Both the position numbers and the translations under genes were made by a program. The notes beneath the pieces are model-generated. The model worked only from the letters and a program-made list of their open reading frames with translations, was not told the DNA's origin and ran no database searches. 5,128 bases of DNA from Thermoplasmata archaeon. Lineage in GTDB: Archaea > Thermoplasmatota > Thermoplasmata > Thermoplasmatales > Thermoplasmataceae. The stretch is taken from NCBI GenBank assembly GCA_021845155.1, contig JAKBSB010000116.1, forward strand, positions 1-5,128. Reading direction: 5' to 3'. Shown here in pieces: positions 1 through 5,128 of this stretch. Numbering within the stretch: the first letter of the stretch is position 1; the number at the start of each line of letters is the position of its first letter.

Positions 1-11
1 TGGATGTTAAC

Positions 12-1025
12 GTGGTTAACAGAAATCGTAACCTGATCCTTTCAATAGACGGTGGGGCGACAAAGACATGTGCAATACTTTTTGATGAGTCAGACAGGAC
101 ATTTCTGTCATCAGGCATAGCTGGCCCTTCCAACTTCATGACGGTATCACAGGACGTGTCAGAAGATAACATAAGAGACGCCATGGATCAGGCACTTTCA
201 GGTGCGGATAAAGATCTTTCGCAGGTCAAGTACGTAATTTTTGGTGTGGCGGGTGCAGGTGATTCAAAGGAGGCAACTGCCCTTGGAAACAGAATTGTAA
301 GGAATGTTATGGGTAGCCATCCATACACACTGGAAAATGACGGATACATTGCGTACAGGATGAGCAACATGTTCCAGGATGGGATAATTTTTGCACCTGG
401 AACAGGAAGCGTCGGGTTCTACCAGAAGGATGGAGAGCTTAACAGGATAGGGGGATGGGGATGGTTTGCAGGGGACGAGGGTTCCGCTTCATGGATGGCC
501 AGGAGGAGCATAACTCTTGCACAGAGACAGAAGGACGGTATCATGCCCGGCGACTCTCTTGTAAAGCTTGTTGAAGAATATTTCCAGGGTGATTTCAGGG
601 ACATAATGGGGAACCTTGAAGGGCAGAAGGACAAGAGAAAGATTGCCCTTCTGGCTCCACACATCTCAATGCTTGCATCTAAAGGGGATGAAGCTGCACT
701 TTCAATTCTGCAGGAGGCCGCTGAATATGCCGCCTCAGTAATCAACGCGGCAATGGTCAATTTCAGGGAGTGCCCTGAGGTTTCTGTGCTTGGAGGCACA
801 GTAAGATCAGGAAAATTCTTTACAAATACCATAACTGCAAACTCAAAGTGCAGGCCAAAATTCTTTTACGGTTATCACGTCTGTGTGGGAGGCATAGTTA
901 TAGCCTCCAGGGAAATGGGATTCCAGATAACATCAAAGGACAGGGATTTCATAATCTCCCAACTTGAAACAGACATTAAAAGGAAACCCGCCGATCTACT
1001 TCGTGATTCCCTTGGTTTCATATGA
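12..1025 (+). CDS. BadF/BadG/BcrA/BcrD-type sugar kinase (N-acetylglucosamine kinase or KDG kinase-like)
   Basis: This is an ASKHA-fold (actin/hexokinase-like) kinase that probably phosphorylates a sugar or sugar acid with ATP in the cytoplasm. From the GTG at 12 it is 337 residues, normal for the family. Visible motifs are the phosphate-1 loop DGGATKT (residues 13-19), the likely catalytic Asp in ENDG (D110), the phosphate-2 loop PGTGS (129-133), the family signature GDEGSASW (154-161) and the adenosine motif LGGTVRSG (260-267). The frame is open to the window edge (GAT GTT AAC precede the GTG), so the true start may lie upstream, although the phosphate-1 loop already sits at a normal distance from this GTG. 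In Thermoplasma, a BcrAD-like kinase is known to act on 2-keto-3-deoxygluconate; N-acetylglucosamine kinase is the other common activity. The sequence alone does not decide the substrate. The frame is intact and all motifs are present, so it is probably functional. Confidence 0.88.
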   Translation: MVNRNRNLILSIDGGATKTCAILFDESDRTFLSSGIAGPSNFMTVSQDVSEDNIRDAMDQALSGADKDLSQVKYVIFGVAGAGDSKEATALGNRIVRNVMGSHPYTLENDGYIAYRMSNMFQDGIIFAPGTGSVGFYQKDGELNRIGGWGWFAGDEGSASWMARRSITLAQRQKDGIMPGDSLVKLVEEYFQGDFRDIMGNLEGQKDKRKIALLAPHISMLASKGDEAALSILQEAAEYAASVINAAMVNFRECPEVSVLGGTVRSGKFFTNTITANSKCRPKFFYGYHVCVGGIVIASREMGFQITSKDRDFIISQLETDIKRKPADLLRDSLGFI

Positions 1026-1093
1026 GAAAATATTAAACAGATACCCGGAAAGTTATGAAAGAAAACAGAGTTACGTAACACTGTTTCTGACAT

Positions 1094-1100
1094 GATAAAT
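1094..1100 (+). promoter_or_regulatory. Possible TATA box for the S53 protease
   Basis: GATAAAT is centred 28 nt upstream of a GTG at 1125. That is the spacing expected for a leaderless archaeal transcript starting at that GTG. A second AT-rich stretch (AAAATATTA, 1026-1034) just after the kinase stop is a weaker alternative. The T run at 1117-1121 could serve as a weak terminator for the kinase transcript, but it falls just before the proposed start. Confidence 0.35.
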
Positions 1101-1436
1101 GGAGTGGTACCGTATCTTTTTCTGGTGATTAAACGAGAATCAGAAGTTTAGTGACGGTCATCGTGGCTGCGGTCATGATCCTGTCATTTTTTGGAATTGT
1201 GTTCAGTTCTCAGGGAACGCCAGATTCCGTGGCGTTAAACTCTTCCCAGTCTTTTTCTTCGGGAAGTCTTGAGAACGTGCAGGCAGCAGCATTCAACGGT
1301 TCGTCGCAGCAGAATGTCGGATCCATGGTGGTAACACCGGATACCAGCGCATTCAGTCCGGGTTATCAGATGAGCTTGTATGTAACGTTAAAGCCATCCG
1401 GGTCCCTGGGCGCATATGCGAATGGCGTTTCAGACC

Positions 1437-1438
1437 CT
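1437..1438 (+). other. Frameshift site 1 in the S53 prodomain (one T apparently lost)
   Basis: Frame 2 reads ...GVSDP and then turns into QVPCTG before stopping at 1478-1480. Frame 1 reads SSPMYRQFLNYQD immediately after this point. Inserting one T (GAC CCT TCA AGT CCC ATG) joins them as SDPSSPMYRQFL, the usual prodomain pattern of a Pro followed by SPxYRxFL. Confidence 0.8.
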
Positions 1439-3000
1439 CAAGTCCCATGTACAGGCAGTTCCTTAACTATCAGGATCTGACGGAAATGTTCGGTAACCAG
1501 GAACAGTATGATCAGGTATCGAGCTATTTCACCTCATTCGGTTTAAATGTACAGGGCTATGACAACATGGGAATGTATGTTACTGGATCAGTAATGCAGA
1601 TGGAATCAGCCTTACATACCAGAATACAGGCATTCAACGAGCAGACAATAACCGATGGTGTATTCAACCCCTCTCTGGGTAATATAAGCGCACAGTCCGG
1701 GAATGTGGCGAATCATGTAGTTTATGGAAGCACAACGGAAGTAAAGTTACCATCATACATATCACAGTATGTCTCCGGTATTGCAGGATTGAGCGGCCTA
1801 ACGGCACAGCCACAGATAGCAATGCCATCAGGCATGACACCAGGTATGACGGTATCCACATCACTGGGATCATCGTCGTCTTCACAACTTCAATACGTCA
1901 ACAAGTCGGACTTTCTCAACTACGAAATAGGGAACTATGGGTGGGCATACTACTCACTTACAGGTGGAGCCCCGACACCATATCAGTTCCTGTTCCCTGG
2001 CACAATGCCCGCCCTAGCAGGAGCAACCAACCTCTGGAGCGGAAACAACACGATAAACTCGGAACCGGATACAGGACAGGGAGTTACAATTGCTGTAATA
2101 GAAGTTGGTCTCATCGATCCTTCATATCTCTCCCAGTTCTCGGCAGAAGTATTCGGCAATGCAAATCAGCTTCCTGACAGAGTAACCCAGATCGGTGTGG
2201 GAATACCAACACTGAACGATGGAATCCTCATAGGTGAAGAGTACGGGTGGACACTGGAAACTGCTCTTGATATTGAATATGCAGCAACCATGGCTCCCGG
2301 TGCGCACATAGATGTAATAGGTGTTCCAAGTGCCGATTACACATCCTTCTTTGACGCATACTCATTTGTGACCAATTATCTTACGGGAGGACAGGCATTG
2401 AGTGTTCCGGCGGGCAACGTGGTTTATGGACCTTCCGCTGGTGCAACATCCGTTACAATAACAAGCAACTCATATGGTTCTGGGGAACAGTTTCTCAACT
2501 ACTTCGGATCTCCCATGTATGAGTCTGTGGCTAACCAGCTCCTTGAATCCATGAATGCAGTTGGCGTTACAAACTTCTTTGCGTCTGGAGACTATGGTTC
2601 ATGGGGCGGGGATTACGCTGCTGCAGCCTCTGCAGGTTTCCCGGCCATATCAAATGGTTCCACATCAGTGGGTGGTGGAATGGTGACGGCCTACGGTTCA
2701 AACGGTCAGGAGTTTCCTGTAACAGGTAACGTTGTTAATTTTACTGGGGTCGGTCCAATTTACGCAGTTCCGGCCCATGGGATAGACAGTTACACATACT
2801 GGTCTTATGGATCTGGACTTCAGGGAACATATATGGGTTTTGTGGGAGGAGGTTTCGGAGAATCCATGTCACAGACTCAGCCATGGTACCAGAATGCGGT
2901 TGACACATTCAGCACAGGGGCAGCAACAGATCCGGTAATCAGTGGAAGCGCTGCTTTCAACATGACGGTATTCGTCTTTGGAGAATGGACTTTCTTCTAT

Positions 3001-3005
3001 GGGGG
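3001..3005 (+). other. Frameshift site 2: G run before the catalytic serine
   Basis: Frame 1 reads FFYGG and then HHLQHQ, which does not resemble any S53 protein. Frame 3 from 3000 reads WGTSFATPTTAGEWAL, the catalytic serine motif of sedolisins. Adding one G to the GGGGG run gives TAT GGG GGG ACA TCA, i.e. YGGTSFATP, restoring the active site. Confidence 0.85.
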
Positions 3006-3053
3006 ACATCATTTGCAACACCAACGACGGCCGGTGAATGGGCGCTCCGGCAC

Positions 3054-3545
3054 CTAATCCCTTTCCATGCCTTTTGCCATTAGAAAGCCCCTGGCTCTTT
3101 CAGTGTACCTGTATCTGTTAACAATATCCCAGAAATCCCTGGAATGATCCGGATGAACAAGATGAGCCATCTCATGAATGACCACATAATTAAGCACCCA
3201 TTGAGGAAAATCAAGCATTCTCTCGGATATCCTTATTGTTTTATTTGCAGGTGTACAGCTTCCACTTATAACATTCTGGTTATCCACAAACTGAATTGAA
3301 TTAATCGAAAGCCTTCCAAGGAAAAATTCACTGTTAAATTTTGCAAAAAGTTCAGACAGAAGGATTTGATTTTTATTCTGGCTTACTGAATTCTTTTTTT
3401 CCAGTTTTTTTGCGATCAGGTCAATGTGCTTCTTTTCCTCTGATGGATCCAGTCCCATGGGGAGGTGAATAATTATCACGCCATCTTTTACGAATCCCTG
3501 TATGGTTTTTCTCCTTCTTCTGCTTCTGTAAACAACGATCTCCAT
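3054..3545 (-). CDS. YgjP/DUF45-type (SprT/M48-like) zinc metallopeptidase
   Basis: This is a compact 163-residue cytoplasmic protein with the architecture of YgjP-like (DUF45, WLM-related) metallopeptidases. An N-terminal basic beta segment (VVYRSRRRRKTIQGFV) leads into a helical linker. This is followed by the GSCTPANKTIRIS strand region and the metal site VIHEMAHLVHPDHSRDFW. The zinc ligands are the two histidines of HEMAH (complement of 3162-3176) with Glu as catalytic base; the third ligand is the His of PDHS (complement of 3144-3146). It is shorter than typical bacterial YgjP (about 230 residues) but has all core elements. The ATG at 3545 gives a natural N-terminus and lies close to an upstream AT-rich box. 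The gene is convergent with the protease remnant and its stop abuts or overlaps the protease 3' end. The substrate is unknown. It appears intact. Confidence 0.85.
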   Translation of the reverse strand: MEIVVYRSRRRRKTIQGFVKDGVIIIHLPMGLDPSEEKKHIDLIAKKLEKKNSVSQNKNQILLSELFAKFNSEFFLGRLSINSIQFVDNQNVISGSCTPANKTIRISERMLDFPQWVLNYVVIHEMAHLVHPDHSRDFWDIVNRYRYTERARGFLMAKGMERD

Positions 3546-3570
3546 TGATATCAGCCCTGTTATCTGTCAC

Positions 3571-3588
3571 AAATTAAATAATATTTTA
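3571..3588 (-). promoter_or_regulatory. TATA-like promoter region for the metallopeptidase gene
   Basis: On the minus strand this reads AAAATATTATTTAATTTG, a long A/T-only tract ending about 26-40 nt upstream of the ATG at 3545. A TATA-binding site here would give a leaderless or very short-leader transcript. No Shine-Dalgarno is visible before the ATG. The tract could also serve the plus strand, but no convincing plus-strand gene starts immediately after it. Confidence 0.45.
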
Positions 3589-3590
3589 AC

Positions 3591-3768
3591 ATTTCGAGCA
3601 GGAATTCCCCTTTCGCAGGATAGGGGACGAAAGCGAACGAAAACATAATATTGTTGTCAGGACACTGTTCAATCCGCTGGCAGATGGAAGTGATAATGGA
3701 CTCATAGCATATTGCTTCATGCGTGCCTGTGTGCGCGAAGTGGATGGCTCAGAATGAAGGAAAGAGTA
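3591..3768. other. Gene-poor spacer with no recognisable gene
   Basis: All three plus-strand frames were read here. Frame 2 stays open from about 3590 to a TGA near 3755 (ending in ACVREVDGSE) but lacks a good start and matches no family I recognise. Frames 1 and 3 carry stops. Composition is less AT-rich than the promoter tract. It may be decayed coding sequence from the same mobile element as the scar that follows, but nothing in it proves this. Confidence 0.4.
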
Positions 3769-3860
3769 CCTTCGGGACGAGGGGAATTAAAGCCCACGGA
3801 GATTCCGCCAGCAACCTTTGAAGTGGGAAGCTCCCTGCTAGGGCTGGGAGAGGAGGTCAC
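3769..3860 (+). mobile_element. Probable IS200/IS605-type right-end remnant (TnpB C-terminus plus terminal hairpin)
   Basis: Frame 1 reads PSGRGELKPTEIPP, then EVGSSLLGLGEEVT. This resembles the tail of IS605/IS1341-type TnpB proteins, where a K-P-[VT]-E stretch is followed by a Glu/Gly/Ser-rich end. The DNA beneath it, 3824-3860, has the layout typical of these right ends: GGAAGCTCCC, a short loop region, then GGGAG and GGAGGTCAC. The inverted repeat is imperfect (CTCCC 3831-3835 with GGGAG 3846-3850, or AGCTC with GGGCT), suggesting decay. No TnpB catalytic or zinc-finger region was found upstream, and no left end, so only the 3' edge would remain. The assignment rests on remembered family patterns, not on a search. 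Confidence 0.42.
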
Positions 3861-3891
3861 AATGTTGGCGTTAAACATATTACCTTTGAAA

Positions 3892-3902
3892 ATACTTATA
3901 CA
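3892..3902 (+). promoter_or_regulatory. TATA-box promoter for the 3922 gene
   Basis: GAAAATACTTATACAAAT contains a BRE-like purine/A stretch followed by CTTATACA. It is centred about 26 nt upstream of the ATG at 3922, the classical archaeal TATA spacing for a leaderless start. This supports 3922 over the upstream ATG at 3862 or TTG at 3712. Confidence 0.5.
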
Positions 3903-3921
3903 AATTTTTGCATTCCGTCCC

Positions 3922-4632
3922 ATGGTCAATTTTATTCTGGATGAAAACATATTTGTCCCGATTCCTCTGATGGAGATGAAGAAGAGCCTGAAGAAGAAGC
4001 ATAGCGGATGGAGAGGTATCGCGGGGGATCTGTTCGCCCAGTATATACAGAAATCCGGCAGTGGTTTCCGTACAATGGCAGATCTGATGTTCAGGGAAAC
4101 AGAGATAACTGGAAACATTTATGACTTCAGTAATTCAGACGTCATTGATCTTCAGGAATCAATAAATGGAATTGACCGGAGATTTGGAGAGATCTCCGAA
4201 TTCATTTCAACACTCAAAATGAGTGAAACCAGGACCATTATGGTGGCTTGCTACGACAGAACTGTAAAAATTCTCTGGGACAACAGGTCAAATGTCCTCA
4301 GGGATATGCTGGAAAAAAGCATCTGGAATGAGACAGACACACTGTTCTATTCATATTTCAATATGTTTATCAACGTAATGAGCAGAATGGTTATTGATCT
4401 GACCCATGAAGATGAGAAAAGATCCGGAAATCTCACGTCAATGATAGGTATGGTTTCCGCAGTATATGGAAGCATCATACTTGCATACACAGAAGGAGTC
4501 CTGAAATATGAGCTGCTCCTTGAAAGAATGACGGATCTTTCGACATTCTCTGGAACCTTCAACATAGGTACCTCAAGAAGAATCAGGAAGGCAATTGATG
4601 CAACAAAGAACGTTGCAATATTTTCGGAATGA
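3922..4632 (+). CDS. Unrecognised 236-residue protein, possible PIN-like N-terminus
   Basis: I do not recognise this family. The frame is open from a TTG at 3712, but the first residues there look like an insertion-sequence remnant, and a TATA box lies 26 nt before the ATG at 3922, so I prefer MVNFILDENIF as the N-terminus. An ATG at 3862 (256 residues) is possible and would add a hydrophobic stretch. The N-terminal hydrophobic strand ending in LDEN resembles the first acidic strand of PIN-like nucleases, but the rest does not follow a clear PIN pattern. Visible features are a Lys-rich patch (KKSLKKKHSGW), a mostly helical, charged middle, and a moderately hydrophobic segment (MIGMVSAVYGSIILAYTEG) that is too interrupted to call a membrane helix with confidence. 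The basic C-terminal part (TSRRIRKAIDATK) is followed by the stop. The next gene starts 12 nt downstream, so the two are probably co-transcribed. The coding frame is credible; the function is unknown. Confidence 0.7.
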   Translation: MVNFILDENIFVPIPLMEMKKSLKKKHSGWRGIAGDLFAQYIQKSGSGFRTMADLMFRETEITGNIYDFSNSDVIDLQESINGIDRRFGEISEFISTLKMSETRTIMVACYDRTVKILWDNRSNVLRDMLEKSIWNETDTLFYSYFNMFINVMSRMVIDLTHEDEKRSGNLTSMIGMVSAVYGSIILAYTEGVLKYELLLERMTDLSTFSGTFNIGTSRRIRKAIDATKNVAIFSE

Positions 4633-4633
4633 C

Positions 4634-4639
4634 AGTGAT
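4634..4639 (+). promoter_or_regulatory. Possible ribosome binding site for the 4645 gene
   Basis: AGTGAT lies five bases before the ATG at 4645 and partly matches the archaeal anti-SD complement (GGTGAT). An internal operon gene in a leaderless-prone archaeon would need such a site, and it supports this start. Confidence 0.35.
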
Positions 4640-4644
4640 TCGGA

Positions 4645-5128
4645 ATGGATGAGGTCAACATTATTGATGCAGGAATATTGCTGGACATAGTATATGATGA
4701 AAGACCCATGCATGAAAACGCAATGGAATTTTTTAACAGATTCGGCAATCAGGGTCTTGCAGTGGAAAGCAATGTGAACAGAAGGTGCCAGAGATCAGTT
4801 CTGAAATGTGCTGGGAAATTCGTCAGTGAATTTGGTGAATTTCTTCACGGCAGAGGTGAGGAGGGCAACCCTGTGGATCAGTGGGACAGCATGGACAGAC
4901 CATTAAGATCGACACTTCTTGAATCTTTTACCCGGATGTCAATCGCATCTTCCCAGTCGGATGGGGAAGGATATAATCTTTTCAGCAGGTCCCTGGTAAA
5001 TAAAGCAAAACAACACCTTGTGGAAATGGACAGAATACATGTCAGGGAATATCTGCAGATACTTCCAGCGGCGCTAACGGATCATCTCAGTGATAGCATA
5101 AAGGAGAATTTCACCTATCTTGTATCAC
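4645..5128 (+). CDS. PIN-domain-like protein, partial at the right edge
   Basis: The frame is open without a stop from ATG 4645 to the window end (161 full codons), so the C-terminus is missing. The N-terminus IIDAGILLDIVYDERPMHE, followed by NAMEFFNRF, closely follows the start of PIN-domain nucleases: a hydrophobic strand ending in the first metal-binding Asp, a short hydrophobic helix, then a D-E-R-P-x-H-E turn and an amphipathic helix. DAG replaces the usual DTN. Later acidic residues (for example EFGEF, and DQWDSMD) could supply further metal ligands, but I cannot place the other conserved PIN Asp/Glu positions securely. The region from about residue 80 on is not recognised. It lies 12 nt after the preceding gene, probably in the same operon. 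If it is a PIN protein it would be an RNase, perhaps a toxin, but the short partner antitoxin usual for VapC is absent: the upstream gene is 236 residues. Confidence 0.6.
   Translation, partial: MDEVNIIDAGILLDIVYDERPMHENAMEFFNRFGNQGLAVESNVNRRCQRSVLKCAGKFVSEFGEFLHGRGEEGNPVDQWDSMDRPLRSTLLESFTRMSIASSQSDGEGYNLFSRSLVNKAKQHLVEMDRIHVREYLQILPAALTDHLSDSIKENFTYLVS

Larger units (their letters stand above)
1151..3057 (+). pseudogene. Sedolisin/kumamolisin-like (S53) secreted acid protease, frameshifted and 3'-truncated
   Basis: This is a secreted pepstatin-insensitive serine-carboxyl protease of family S53, broken into frames. Frame 2 (from GTG 1151) encodes a hydrophobic signal peptide (VIVAAVMILSFFGIVF) and the start of the prodomain. 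Frame 1 (about 1438-3000) encodes the rest of the pro-kumamolisin domain (the PMYRQFLNYQDL region, MYVTGSV) and most of the catalytic domain, which starts near 2050 (GQGVTIAVIEVG). Catalytic residues are Glu (2257-2259) and Asp (2269-2271) in ETALDIEY, and the oxyanion Asp (2590-2592) in ASGDYG. The Ser lies in frame 3 at 3009-3011 within GTSFATP. Single-base losses at 1437/1438 and in the G run 3001-3005 explain both frame changes. The true start may be GTG 1125, with a third lost base in 1131-1133. After the serine only about 15 homologous residues can remain, so the C-terminal part that normally carries the S53 calcium site is missing. With the three bases restored, GTG 1125 to TAG 3083 would give about 653 residues. 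The family call is firm. Pseudogene status is likely but not proven, because sequencing errors could produce the indels (though not the missing 3' end). Confidence 0.87.

Noticed and set aside
419..832. Long minus-strand open frame inside the kinase gene
   Set aside because: It lies wholly antisense to a well-supported kinase with all family motifs, and its translation matches no family pattern.
1054..1077. Tiny open frame MKENRVT between the kinase and the protease
   Set aside because: Seven codons with no ribosome site or promoter at a suitable distance; likely chance.
1941..2177. Alternative plus-strand frame within the protease
   Set aside because: Frame 1 across this stretch encodes recognisable S53 sequence (GQGVTIAVIEVG); the alternative frame is basic and low in coding character.
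3001..3005. Phase-variation switch at the G run before the protease serine
   Set aside because: A five-base run is short for contingency switching, and the gene has another frameshift and a missing 3' end, so a switch could not restore a working enzyme.
3717..4118. Minus-strand open frame opposite the scar and the start of the unknown gene
   Set aside because: The translation is serine/proline/arginine-rich with no recognisable motif and no promoter-like sequence; it looks like a shadow of the plus-strand frame.
4347..4748. Minus-strand open frame spanning the junction of the last two genes
   Set aside because: It is antisense to two plus-strand frames with consistent operon spacing, and its sequence is the typical serine/isoleucine-rich shadow product.

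Overview
The window looks like a chromosomal segment from an acidophilic archaeon of the Thermoplasmata type. This is an inference from four things: a secreted sedolisin-type acid protease, a BadF/BcrAD-class sugar kinase, arginine codons dominated by AGG/AGA, and AT-rich TATA-like boxes about 26-28 nt upstream of start codons with no clear Shine-Dalgarno (leaderless genes). No rRNA, tRNA, CRISPR array or intact mobile element was seen.

Layout. (1) Positions 1-1025, + strand: a nearly complete ATPase-fold sugar kinase; its reading frame stays open to the left edge. (2) About 1125-3057, + strand: a broken secreted S53 (sedolisin/kumamolisin-like) protease. It has a signal peptide, prodomain and catalytic domain, but two clear single-base deletions split the frame (about 1437/1438 and in the G run 3001-3005). 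A third is suspected at the start codon region (1131-1133). Undoing the deletions restores a Glu/Asp/Asp/Ser catalytic set, including a GTS-FATP serine motif, but the protein then ends soon after the serine. (3) 3054-3545, - strand: a small YgjP/DUF45-type zinc metallopeptidase with HEMAH, convergent with the protease remnant. (4) About 3546-3921: a regulatory/scar region. It holds the metallopeptidase promoter, a probable decayed right end of an IS200/IS605-type element (TnpB C-terminus-like peptide plus an imperfect hairpin ending in GGAGGTCAC), and a promoter for the next gene. (5) 3922-4632 and 4645-5128 (open at the right edge), + strand: two unrecognised proteins in an apparent operon. 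The second has a PIN-like N-terminus; the first has a weaker hint of one.

The kinase and the protease are not obviously linked in function. The main interest is genome decay: a protease that lost its 3' end at the edge of the metallopeptidase, and an IS605-like scar whose reading frame runs into the next gene and inflates its apparent N-terminus. The last two genes are the best candidates for an undescribed system, but the evidence for a shared function is only their adjacency and their N-termini.
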